Part shown: one piece after another, positions 1 through 6,281 of the stretch | Numbering within the stretch: position 1 is the stretch's first letter | Layout of the letters: each line of letters opens with the position of its first letter | NCBI GenBank assembly: GCA_020723365.1 | Contig: DYJB01000068.1 | Span: 1-13,118 of the forward strand | Direction of reading: 5' to 3' | DNA: 13,118 nt | Source of the DNA: Candidatus Aquidulcis sp. | Lineage (GTDB): Bacteria; Chloroflexota; Anaerolineae; Anaerolineales; E44-bin32 | Position numbers and translations under genes: made by a program | Notes under the pieces: generated by a model | The model's database searches: none | What the model saw: the letters and a program-made list of their open reading frames with translations, nothing else | Told to the model about the DNA's origin: nothing

Positions 1-781
1 ACTCCCCACCCGGGGAGAGCAACGGGTCGCGCGGACGCAGGACCTGGTGCAGCAACCGCGGTTCCGATCCATCCAGGGGAATCGCCCAAACGCCTTCCTT
101 GCCGGTGGCGCCAATCCTTCCGGTCGCGATGAGCGTCGACTCGCCCGCGCCCCACCCCACCAGCCCGCCGCCGATGACAACCGCCAGCTTGCGCGGTTTG
201 CCCCCGCTGACCTCGGCCGTCCACAACGCATGCTCGCGCACGTCGGGGTGCGAGATGCCGCGCGAGACAACGTCCCAGGCGATGAGCTTCCCCGAAGGTG
301 ATGGGCGCGGCTCGCGCCCGGCGGTGTAGATCGTCCACCAGCTCCCGTCGGCGAGGCGCGTGAACCGAACGCGATCGGCAGCCGGCTGCAGCACGAGGGC
401 GCCGTCCGGTGAGAGAGCCGCCGGCTCTTCCCAGATCAGCTTGCGCGGGCCCCCGGAAAGGGCGACGGCCGTCAAGGAAGCCGGCTCCCCCGCCTGCGGC
501 GCCGCCAGCACCAGAAGTGCGGACGAATCGGGCAACCAGCCGACGAGGGCACAGCAGCCAGGTTCAGCCGCGCGCTCAAGGCCCTGTAGGCCCACAGGCG
601 TTGGCGTGGGCCCCACCGGGCCGACGTCGGTCGATCGGAGACCGGGCCCCGAGGCGGCCTCGGCGACAGACGGTGACCCTGCAGCCGGCGCCATGGATGG
701 AACCATCCTGGCCCATGCCAGGAGTGCAAGCAGCATCCCGCCGGCGGCGAGGCTACCAGTCAGGCGGCCAGGTTTGCGCAT
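1..781 (-). CDS. Secreted beta-propeller-like (PD40/TolB-type) protein, partial at left edge
   Basis: The frame opens with ATG at 781-779 and stays open for 260 codons to the window edge, so the C-terminus is missing. Residues 1-6 (MRKPGR) are basic and residues about 11-25 are hydrophobic, a signal peptide without a lipobox. A Pro/Thr linker (GPTPTPVG) lies near residues 58-64. The mature part has short units typical of WD40-like PD40 propeller blades: 'AALSPDGALV' (121-130) and 'PSPSGKLIAWD' (160-170), followed by 'ALWTAEVSGGKPRKL' (185-199) and 'VWAIPLDGSEPRLL' (231-244). Such blades usually form secreted or periplasmic binding or scaffold propellers, not enzymes. The start lies 29 nt inside the upstream M23 gene, so translation is probably coupled; no strong Shine-Dalgarno is visible. 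Blade number and ligand are unknown. I am confident of the gene and moderately confident of the fold. Confidence 0.72.
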   Translation of the reverse strand, partial: MRKPGRLTGSLAAGGMLLALLAWARMVPSMAPAAGSPSVAEAASGPGLRSTDVGPVGPTPTPVGLQGLERAAEPGCCALVGWLPDSSALLVLAAPQAGEPASLTAVALSGGPRKLIWEEPAALSPDGALVLQPAADRVRFTRLADGSWWTIYTAGREPRPSPSGKLIAWDVVSRGISHPDVREHALWTAEVSGGKPRKLAVVIGGGLVGWGAGESTLIATGRIGATGKEGVWAIPLDGSEPRLLHQVLRPRDPLLSPGGE

Positions 782-1496
782 AGTTGTTGAGCAGGTTCTC
801 GCCGAATTCGATCGCAGGCTGGTCGGCCAGCGACGTCCAACGCTCGGGCTGGCGCGCGTCGATCTGGAAGGCATGCGGCACGCCTCCCGCCAGCGCGATG
901 CGCTCCCAATCGGCGTTGATCAGCGGGATCGGGTTGTAGGCGCGATCATGGCGCGGCGCGCTGCGGACCTCCAGGTGCAGGTGCGGGCGCGAGGCGCACG
1001 TGAGATCGGGATCCCCCACCAGCCCAATCACGTCCCCGGCGCGCACGGGGTCGCCAATCTTGAGGCTCGAGCGCTGGCGCAGGTGACCGTACAGCGATCC
1101 GTAGCCGTTAGGATGGTCGATGATCACATTGTGCGGTCCCGCGCCGTGGTAGGGATTATCGACGGCGACGACCAGGCCGTCCCCGATGGCCAGGACAGGC
1201 GTGCCGCAGGCGGCGTCGAAGTCGACACCGAAGTGGATCCCCTGTCCGGCATAGTAGGTCGAGGATCGAGCGCGGTAGGCAAAGGTCGTGTTGCCGTAGC
1301 CCTGCGCCAGGAGCCACGTGTCCGGTCCCGGCTGGTCGGCGAACGGCAGGCGGAAAGGCGGCGGGGCATCCCGAGGGCCGGCCGCAGCGGGGATCACCAG
1401 CCCGAGGGCCAGGAGCGCCAGCACGCCGGCGGCGCGGCGAGGCTGGCCGAGCCGGCGCCAGGGGCCACGCCCGGCCGAAGCGACTGGCCTAGCCAC
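753..1496 (-). CDS. Secreted M23-family zinc metallopeptidase
   Basis: Predicted peptidoglycan endopeptidase of the M23 (LytM/lysostaphin-type) family, 247 residues from GTG at 1496-1494. Residues 1-21 are basic (WRRLGQPRR) and about 21-39 form the hydrophobic core of a signal peptide ending in AAAG. The M23 domain spans roughly 65-195. The zinc-site pattern is complete: HFGVD gives H88 and D92, and HLH gives H172 and H174; H138 in 'YGHL' matches the further conserved catalytic-site His. C97 and C167 could form a disulfide in the exported protein. The GTG overlaps the end of the GH1 gene by 8 nt, and its own last 29 nt overlap the next gene. No ATG occurs near this start, and the chosen GTG places the signal peptide at the N-terminus. 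Intact zinc ligands suggest an active enzyme, unlike the inactive LytM activators. The natural substrate is unknown. Confidence 0.88.
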   Translation of the reverse strand: MARPVASAGRGPWRRLGQPRRAAGVLALLALGLVIPAAAGPRDAPPPFRLPFADQPGPDTWLLAQGYGNTTFAYRARSSTYYAGQGIHFGVDFDAACGTPVLAIGDGLVVAVDNPYHGAGPHNVIIDHPNGYGSLYGHLRQRSSLKIGDPVRAGDVIGLVGDPDLTCASRPHLHLEVRSAPRHDRAYNPIPLINADWERIALAGGVPHAFQIDARQPERWTSLADQPAIEFGENLLNNYAQTWPPDW

Positions 1497-2850
1497 GCTC
1501 GATGTCCAGCCCTTCCGGCCCGTGTGACGGGAAGAGCGACTCAAGCGCTTCGGGGGCGTAGCGGGCCACCATCTCGGACGAGAGCGCGTTGGCGCGGCAG
1601 ACCTCTGCATAGAAGTCGACACTCGGCCGGCGCAGGCGCGCCTGCGTCTCGGTGTCGAGTCCCCACAGTCCGAAGCGCTGCGTCCAGCCCCGCTCCCATT
1701 CGAAGTTGTCCACCAGCGACCAGTGGTAGTAGCCCCGCACCGGGTTGCCGACGTTGACCGCCTTCCATACCTGGCGCAGGTGGGCTGCCAGGTAGCGGGG
1801 ACGCAAGCGGTCCTCCGGATCCTCCACGCCGTTCTCGGTGACGTAGATCGGTAGACCGAAGCGGCGCGCCCAGGCCAGGGCGCGGGCGAGGCCGTCGGGC
1901 TCATTGGCGATGAACCCGGTCGGGCTCAGGTCGGCGCCGGCGGGAAAGGAGCCACGCGTGAACAGCTGGCCGGGCCGGGTCAGGTCGAAGGAGCAGCGCT
2001 CGACCGTGTAGTAGTTCAGCCCAAAGAAGTCGTGTGTGCCGGCGACGCCGGACAGCCGTTCGCTTCGGCCGAGCATGGAGAACTTGCCATCGGTCAGGAC
2101 CCGCGGGATGGTCTCATTGAAGACTCGTGATCGAAGGCGAGCCACCTGCTCGTCCAGCAGGTTCCCCGGCTTCGCCGGCGCAAAGCCGCGGATATGGTGG
2201 GCGATGCCGACGAGCGCGCCGGGCTGCAGTTCGTGAATGGCGCGGTAGGAAGCGGCGTGAGCAAGGGCCATGTTGCGCAGCGCCCGCACAGCCTTCGGCA
2301 TGCTCCCCGCGCCGGGGGGGAAATCGTGTCCGGCGTACGCGCCATAGGCGAGCACATTGGGTTCGTTGATCGTCACCCAGAAGCCGACGAGATCCTGCAG
2401 TGCGGTGACGACCTTGCGTGTGTAGCGTTCGAAGCTCGCCACGATGTCGTCCGAGTGCCAGGCGCCCTTCTCGGCCAGCCAAAGCGGGTGCGTGAAATGG
2501 TGCAGCGTGACCATCGGCAGAAGACCGCTGTCGAGCGCCCCCCGCAGCATCTGGCGATAGGCGTCCAGGGCCGAGTCGTCCCACACCGCCGGTGACGGCT
2601 CGATGCGCGACCATTCCAGAGACAGGCGATGGGTGTTCTGGCCGGTCTCGGCAGCCCGGTCGAAGTCCTCCGCCCAGCGCCCGCCCCACCAGTCGCACGC
2701 CTTGCCCGAGCGGTGCCCGGCCAGGATTCGTCCCGGCTCCTGTTCCCAGGCCCACCAATCGTTGTTGGTGTTGTCGCCCTCCACCTGATGGGCAGCCGTC
2801 GCCGCACCCCACAGGAAGCCGGAAGGGAAAGACAAGGTCGCTCGCACCAT
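1489..2850 (-). CDS. GH1 beta-glycosidase (beta-glucosidase/beta-galactosidase type)
   Basis: Retaining glycoside hydrolase of family 1 that removes non-reducing beta-linked sugars. It is 453 residues from ATG at 2850, the usual full length for a one-domain (beta/alpha)8 GH1 enzyme. Visible signatures are FLWGAATAAHQVEG near the N-terminus (glycone-contact Gln22), TINEPN with acid/base Glu163, YVTENG with nucleophile Glu339, and HWSLVDNFEW (376-385), whose Glu-Trp pair contacts the glycone. There is no signal peptide, so it is probably cytoplasmic and acts on imported oligosaccharides or glycosides. An in-frame GTG at 2856 would add two residues, but it lies inside the GAGGTGA Shine-Dalgarno, so ATG 2850 is preferred. 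The upstream GNAT gene stops 2 nt before this ATG. The extended C-terminal tail after residue about 415 is not part of the catalytic core. Exact sugar specificity cannot be read from the sequence. Confidence 0.95.
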   Translation of the reverse strand: MVRATLSFPSGFLWGAATAAHQVEGDNTNNDWWAWEQEPGRILAGHRSGKACDWWGGRWAEDFDRAAETGQNTHRLSLEWSRIEPSPAVWDDSALDAYRQMLRGALDSGLLPMVTLHHFTHPLWLAEKGAWHSDDIVASFERYTRKVVTALQDLVGFWVTINEPNVLAYGAYAGHDFPPGAGSMPKAVRALRNMALAHAASYRAIHELQPGALVGIAHHIRGFAPAKPGNLLDEQVARLRSRVFNETIPRVLTDGKFSMLGRSERLSGVAGTHDFFGLNYYTVERCSFDLTRPGQLFTRGSFPAGADLSPTGFIANEPDGLARALAWARRFGLPIYVTENGVEDPEDRLRPRYLAAHLRQVWKAVNVGNPVRGYYHWSLVDNFEWERGWTQRFGLWGLDTETQARLRRPSVDFYAEVCRANALSSEMVARYAPEALESLFPSHGPEGLDIERG

Positions 2851-2852
2851 AC

Positions 2853-2859
2853 TCACCTC
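2853..2859 (-). promoter_or_regulatory. Shine-Dalgarno for the GH1 gene, spanning the upstream stop codon
   Basis: On the minus strand GAGGTGA lies 2 nt before ATG 2850 and matches seven bases of the anti-Shine-Dalgarno complement. Its last three bases are the TGA stop of the GNAT gene, so termination and re-initiation occur at one site. This decides the GH1 start, because the alternative GTG at 2856 is part of this element. Confidence 0.7.
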
Positions 2860-3605
2860 GACTCGCCGGCCGTGCCGGCCGGTGGACGGAGCAGGGCCTG
2901 CGCCAGAAGGCTTCGATCGCCCGTGCGGCGGAAGCCCACCCAGTGGGCCTCAGCCTGCGAGGCGACATCCGCCTCGCCCACCTGGTAGAGCGGCAGCCGT
3001 CCTTCGGAGAGCAGCTGCCCGGCGATGGCAGCCAGCGCCGAACGTCGGTGGCCCTGGCTGGCCGCCTCCGGCTGCGATTCAACGTACACCTCGGCGAAGA
3101 GGTCGCCTTTCCAGTTGACCCCGGCGCTGGCGCGCACCGTCTCACCCGATCGCACCTCGAAGCGCGGCAGGCCGGTGGGCGATGGGACCGGGACGACGAG
3201 TACGTTGATCTCCGGGCGGAAGGCCTTGGTGTCCAGGCGGTGAAGCTCGACGATACGCGGGTCGCTCAGGTCGACCGTCTCTTCGGCCCAGGCCCGCTGC
3301 TCGGCAGGCAAGTGCAGCATCACCGGGCGGCCGGGCTGGAGCGACACGGTCAGGAGCGCCCGCAAGGCCGCCTGGCTGCCGACGAACGGGACGGCGATCG
3401 GACGAAACAGGTCGTACCCTGTTTGAGCCACGGCCAGGAATCCGCTCGGCGCATGCGCCACATGGTAGTAGCCGTACACCACCACCCGATCGGCGGGGTG
3501 CTGCAGCCCGTAGTAGGCGACCATCGCGTCCTGCGGAAGTCGCGGGTCCAGGAGCGGCGCCAGACGGTAGCGATCGGCGGGAGCTATGCGAAGCACTTCG
3601 GCCAT
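2853..3605 (-). CDS. GNAT-fold acetyltransferase-like protein
   Basis: Probable GCN5-related N-acetyltransferase of 250 residues that would transfer an acetyl group from acetyl-CoA; the acceptor is unknown. The C-terminal half carries the recognisable part. 'FAEVYVESQPEAASQGHRRS' (170-189) looks like the beta4/acetyl-CoA loop of FR47-like GNATs, which reads V.T.PE.R..G in canonical members. It is followed by a helix, 'EGRLPLYQVGEADVASQAEA' (201-220) and then 'GF' (224-225), the usual GNAT ending with Asn replaced by Asp before the Ala-Ser. The N-terminal half (1-150) is the diverged half of a two-lobed fold. No signal peptide is present, so it is cytosolic. ATG 3605 is chosen because a promoter-like -10 lies just upstream; any longer frame would cross that promoter. 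It is the first gene of the four-gene minus-strand operon. A catalytically weak or repurposed GNAT is possible. Confidence 0.68.
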   Translation of the reverse strand: MAEVLRIAPADRYRLAPLLDPRLPQDAMVAYYGLQHPADRVVVYGYYHVAHAPSGFLAVAQTGYDLFRPIAVPFVGSQAALRALLTVSLQPGRPVMLHLPAEQRAWAEETVDLSDPRIVELHRLDTKAFRPEINVLVVPVPSPTGLPRFEVRSGETVRASAGVNWKGDLFAEVYVESQPEAASQGHRRSALAAIAGQLLSEGRLPLYQVGEADVASQAEAHWVGFRRTGDRSLLAQALLRPPAGTAGESR

Positions 3606-3614
3606 TGCGGGCCG

Positions 3615-3644
3615 ATTGTATCCTCTCCCTTCCGACCGGGCCAA
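3615..3644 (-). promoter_or_regulatory. Candidate promoter of the GNAT-GH1-M23-propeller operon
   Basis: On the minus strand, TTGGCC (3644-3639) and TACAAT (3620-3615) are 18 bp apart. Only 9 nt separate the -10 box from ATG 3605. Transcription would start about 2-3 nt before the ATG, giving a leaderless or nearly leaderless mRNA. The purine-rich GGAGAGG just upstream would then not be transcribed and could not act as a Shine-Dalgarno. Confidence 0.5.
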
Positions 3645-3792
3645 CCGGGTTTCCAGGCGGTGCTGGGCGATCGTCACCCCAGCCCAAGTGCCTGATGGGG
3701 GCGCCACGCTCAGGCCCGCCCTGCTTGCCCCCTGCCACCGTCGAGATCGCCGAGCCGCAGGGCGTGGAGGGGGCGCTCCATTCTGCGCGACC

Positions 3793-3821
3793 TTGCCCGC
3801 GCCTCGGATTGTGGCTATAGT
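3793..3821 (+). promoter_or_regulatory. Candidate promoter of the repeat lipoprotein gene
   Basis: TTGCCC (3793-3798) and TATAGT (3816-3821) are spaced by 17 bp, the optimum for sigma-70-type promoters. GTG 3829 follows the -10 box by 7 nt, so the start codon would sit at or within a base or so of the transcription start. No Shine-Dalgarno is seen. The rest of the 223-bp divergent region (3606-3828) shows no coding signal and no clear operator. Confidence 0.55.
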
Positions 3822-3828
3822 TGCGACC

Positions 3829-5226
3829 GTGTCGCGGCCGCGTGCCTCAGTCTCGCTCCTGATCTTCACGGCTGCCATGCTGGCGGCTTGTGCCTCGTCC
3901 CCCTCCGCACCCGGTTCTTCCATCCCGACTGCATCGGAGTTCGAGAGTTACCTGGCGGCGCATGGAGGTCTGCGCACGTTTGGACACCCGATCATCGAGC
4001 GGCAGGAGGAATCGGGACGAATCCATCAGGTCTTCGCCAACGCCGAGTTGGTGTACGACCCGGCGCTTCCCGAAGGCGCACGCATTTCGCCGGCGCCGCT
4101 GGGCTACTCCCTGGGTCTGGCGGAGCCACCCGTTCCTGCGCCGGTGTCGGAGGGCACCTACTTCGAAGCCACAGGCCACGCGCTCGACCCGCGCTTGAAG
4201 CTGGGATTCGAGTCGGCCGGCGGGGAACCGGTCGTCGGTGCGCCGATCGCCGAGGCCGCCGCTCGGGGCGCCTACCTCGTCCAGTACTTCGAGAACCTCG
4301 GCCTGCGGCTCCCCCTCGACGGATCGTCCGAGGCGTTCGAATTCCTGGCCTACGGCTACGCCTCGCGCCGCCAGATCCGCGCCCCGGCTGAAGCCGCGCT
4401 CCCGCCGGACGCGCGTGCCCGGCCTTTCGCCCTGTTCCTCGACCCCTATGGCGGGGAAGCGGTCTTCGGCCGCGCCTTGAGCGAAGCCTACGCCGCCCCG
4501 GACGGCGCACTCGAGCAGGCCTTCGGCAACGCCGTTCTCTACGCTCCCACGGATTCGCCCGGCTCAGTCCGCCTGCGCCCGCTCGGATCCGCGCTCGGTC
4601 CCCCAGAGCCTCCCATGACCGGCTCCAGCGACACGGTCGGCCTCTACGTCCCCGCCTCCGGCCACTTCGTCTTGTGGGCCTTCGCCGAGTTCTACCGGGC
4701 CCACGGTGGTGAAGCTGTGCTCGGGGTTCCCCTGGAGGAGGGCAAGACCGTCGAAGGCGTGTTGCAGCAGCGATTCGAAAACGTCGTGCTCGAGTATCGG
4801 CCCGACCTTCCTCCACATCTGGCGGTGCAGCTGGCTCCGCTGGGGGCTTCGCATGCCGGGACGGCCGCGCCGGCGGGCGAGACGCCGCAGCCGGCGCCGC
4901 CTTCCAAGCAGGTGTGCAGTGGAGTGGCCGGCGTCATCACGCAGCCCGAATCGGCCATCCTGGCCGCCGGCACGGTGCAGCGTATCGCAGTCCAGGTCGT
5001 GCGGCCGGATGGATCGCCCTGGGCGGGTGCCGTGCCCCTGATCGTGGTCCATACGCCGCAAGGTGACCTCTATCCGCCGGTCCCTGCCACGGACTCCGAG
5101 GGCCGCACGTCGGCTGCACTCTCCATCGAGGGCCTTCGTCCGGGGGAGATCGTGAACTACGAGGTGGTTGTGGCGGCGGAGGAGTGCACCGGCTATGCCA
5201 TCGGCCAATTCGCGGCCGGCATGTAG
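3829..5226 (+). CDS. Lipoprotein with four LGFP-like repeats and a C-terminal Ig-like domain
   Basis: Exported lipoprotein of 465 residues starting at GTG 3829. Residues 8-20 are hydrophobic and LAAC (18-21) is a good lipobox, so Cys21 would be lipidated. Four imperfect repeats follow, near 37-99, 112-180, 199-258 and 275-340. The fullest copies read as an aromatic-rich helix, 'GG..x.(L/F)G.P(I/L)', a gap, 'Q.FEN..L.Y.P' and a closing 'L..LG'. The pattern resembles LGFP repeats of cell-envelope proteins, but the match is by eye. A Pro-rich spacer (344-360) leads to a beta-rich Ig/Big-like domain at about 366-462 (GVITQPESAILAAGTVQRI onwards), with Cys363 and Cys453 possibly paired. It is a structural or ligand-binding surface protein; no catalytic motif is visible. 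The gene has its own promoter, is divergent from the minus-strand operon and convergent with the LysM gene. Confidence 0.82.
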   Translation: MSRPRASVSLLIFTAAMLAACASSPSAPGSSIPTASEFESYLAAHGGLRTFGHPIIERQEESGRIHQVFANAELVYDPALPEGARISPAPLGYSLGLAEPPVPAPVSEGTYFEATGHALDPRLKLGFESAGGEPVVGAPIAEAAARGAYLVQYFENLGLRLPLDGSSEAFEFLAYGYASRRQIRAPAEAALPPDARARPFALFLDPYGGEAVFGRALSEAYAAPDGALEQAFGNAVLYAPTDSPGSVRLRPLGSALGPPEPPMTGSSDTVGLYVPASGHFVLWAFAEFYRAHGGEAVLGVPLEEGKTVEGVLQQRFENVVLEYRPDLPPHLAVQLAPLGASHAGTAAPAGETPQPAPPSKQVCSGVAGVITQPESAILAAGTVQRIAVQVVRPDGSPWAGAVPLIVVHTPQGDLYPPVPATDSEGRTSAALSIEGLRPGEIVNYEVVVAAEECTGYAIGQFAAGM

Positions 5227-5244
5227 CCGCGCTCAGGGCGCGGC
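5226..5244. terminator. Stem-loop between two convergent stop codons (possible bidirectional terminator)
   Basis: GCCGCGC (5226-5232) pairs perfectly with GCGCGGC (5238-5244) across a 5-nt loop. The first stem base is the last base of the plus-strand TAG stop, and the minus-strand TGA stop (5235-5233) lies in the loop. A hairpin here could end both transcripts, but neither strand has a T-tract, so the terminator role is only plausible. Confidence 0.4.
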
Positions 5245-6204
5245 CAGCGCCTCGCCAAGCAGGTCCACACGCTCGATGGCCGGGCCGAGGCTGTAGACCG
5301 AGAGCCGCACGGTCGTCCGCCGTCCGGGAACGAGGGGCGCCTCCGGCTCCCACTTGCTGAAGCCAACGATCTCGTCGTTCGCTCCAAACGCCAGCATGGC
5401 GAACGCCACGCGCGGCGCGCCCTGCACATCAGCCGGCAGCCCAAGCTCGACTTCCGCCGTCCAGCTTCTGTGGTCCAGCGCCGCGTGGCTGCTTCGCAGC
5501 GACCAGTCTAGCGCCAGGAAGCGGGTATCGGCGTCCTGAACTGGAACCGCCATCGTCAAAGCCGAGGCGACGGAGGCGAAGTCCGGCACGGGGGCGGGAA
5601 CGAAGGCTGCCAGGACCATCGCCTTGCCTGCCGGGACGAGGTTCAGCGGCGGATAGACCGGCACGGTCAGCAAGGGCGCTCCGCCTTCGTCGACCAGAGT
5701 CACCCACCCGCTCAGCCCCTCAACACTTGCGGAAGTGCTGTTGAGCACCGTGAGGAGGCACCAGACGCTGCCTGAGGAAGCCAGGTGGCAGCGCGGCGCG
5801 CCGGCCTGGAGCGGCAGCGGCGTGGGCGTGGGTATGGGCGTTGCGGTTCCACCCTCGGCCCCGGGTGCGGGGATCAGGATCGACTGGCCGATACTGAGCA
5901 GATCGGGGTTCAAACCCGGGTTGGCCGCCGCCAACTCCTCGCGCGTCAAGCCGAAGGCAAGGGCGATGCCAAGGAACGTGTCGTTGGCGCGAACGGAATA
6001 AGCTTGCGGCGTCGGCGAGGGGCCGGCGGTGGCAAGAGGTTCGATGGAGGGAGTGGGGGTCCCCGCGTGGGTGGCCGGTCCGGCCGTCCGGATCGGTAGC
6101 AGGGCGGCAGTCGCGCTGGCCGGCGCGGCCTTCGTGCCGGGAGCACATCCGGCCAGCCCCGCCACCAGGGCACCGGCCAGCAGGAGGCGGAGTGTGCCAT
6201 CCAT
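5233..6204 (-). CDS. LysM-domain lipoprotein with two FxLYD-like domains
   Basis: Exported lipoprotein of 323 residues. MDGTLRLLL...LAGC shows a short signal peptide with lipobox LAGC, making Cys20 the lipidation site. A Pro/Thr/Ala spacer (21-67) leads to one LysM domain at about 68-112 ('YSVRANDTFLGIA', 'NPGLNPDLLSIGQSILIP'), the fold that binds N-acetylglucosamine-containing glycans such as peptidoglycan. A second linker, PIPTPTPLP (123-131), precedes two beta-rich modules at about 135-230 and 235-323. Each has a strand, an 'L.PG/PAG' turn and a closing strand (LVPAGKAMVL, LVPGRRTTVRL), as in FxLYD-like domains; Cys139 and Cys149 may pair. The likely role is anchoring or scaffolding at the cell wall. 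No enzyme motif is present. ATG 6204 follows a TATACT -10 box by 9 nt and has no Shine-Dalgarno. The domain calls beyond LysM are by eye. Confidence 0.85.
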   Translation of the reverse strand: MDGTLRLLLAGALVAGLAGCAPGTKAAPASATAALLPIRTAGPATHAGTPTPSIEPLATAGPSPTPQAYSVRANDTFLGIALAFGLTREELAAANPGLNPDLLSIGQSILIPAPGAEGGTATPIPTPTPLPLQAGAPRCHLASSGSVWCLLTVLNSTSASVEGLSGWVTLVDEGGAPLLTVPVYPPLNLVPAGKAMVLAAFVPAPVPDFASVASALTMAVPVQDADTRFLALDWSLRSSHAALDHRSWTAEVELGLPADVQGAPRVAFAMLAFGANDEIVGFSKWEPEAPLVPGRRTTVRLSVYSLGPAIERVDLLGEALAAP

Positions 6205-6213
6205 GGCGATGGG

Positions 6214-6243
6214 AGTATACCAAAGTGGGGGTGGTGTTGTCCC
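6214..6243 (-). promoter_or_regulatory. Candidate extended -10 promoter of the LysM gene
   Basis: On the minus strand TATACT (6219-6214) is preceded by TGG, giving the TGn extended -10 form. A weak -35, GGGACA, sits 18 bp upstream (6243-6238). The -10 ends 9 nt before ATG 6204, so the mRNA would be leaderless or nearly so. Confidence 0.5.
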
Positions 6244-6265
6244 GGCGGAGCGGCTATGCTAGACT
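6237..6265 (+). promoter_or_regulatory. Candidate promoter of the TPR gene, sharing its -35 bases with the LysM promoter
   Basis: TTGTCC (6237-6242) and TAGACT (6260-6265) are 17 bp apart. The start codon at 6282 follows the -10 by 16 nt, so the leader would be about 10 nt. The only Shine-Dalgarno-like bases are a weak AGG near 6275. The -35 bases are the same ones used on the other strand by the LysM promoter. An alternative -10, TATGCT at 6255-6260, lacks a matching -35. Confidence 0.38.
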
Positions 6266-6281
6266 CCGCCACCAGGTCCGC

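Noticed and set aside
360..1757. A 465-codon plus-strand frame over the propeller, M23 and GH1 genes
   Set aside because: It crosses three genes with solid evidence on the other strand, and its product is low-complexity Arg/Ala/Gly/Pro-rich sequence without motifs.
2854..2856. GTG at 2856 as the GH1 start
   Set aside because: The GTG is part of the GAGGTGA Shine-Dalgarno that serves ATG 2850 and has no ribosome-binding site of its own.
3697..3776. Direct repeat GGGGGCGC (3697-3704 and 3769-3776) and an inverted CCACGC/GCGTGG pair in the divergent region
   Set aside because: They are short GC-rich matches about 60-72 bp apart, likely by chance in DNA of this composition; there is not enough for an operator call.
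3586..3828. An 81-codon upstream extension of the repeat lipoprotein
   Set aside because: It would cross the promoter, overlap the divergent GNAT gene and bury the lipoprotein signal peptide inside the protein.
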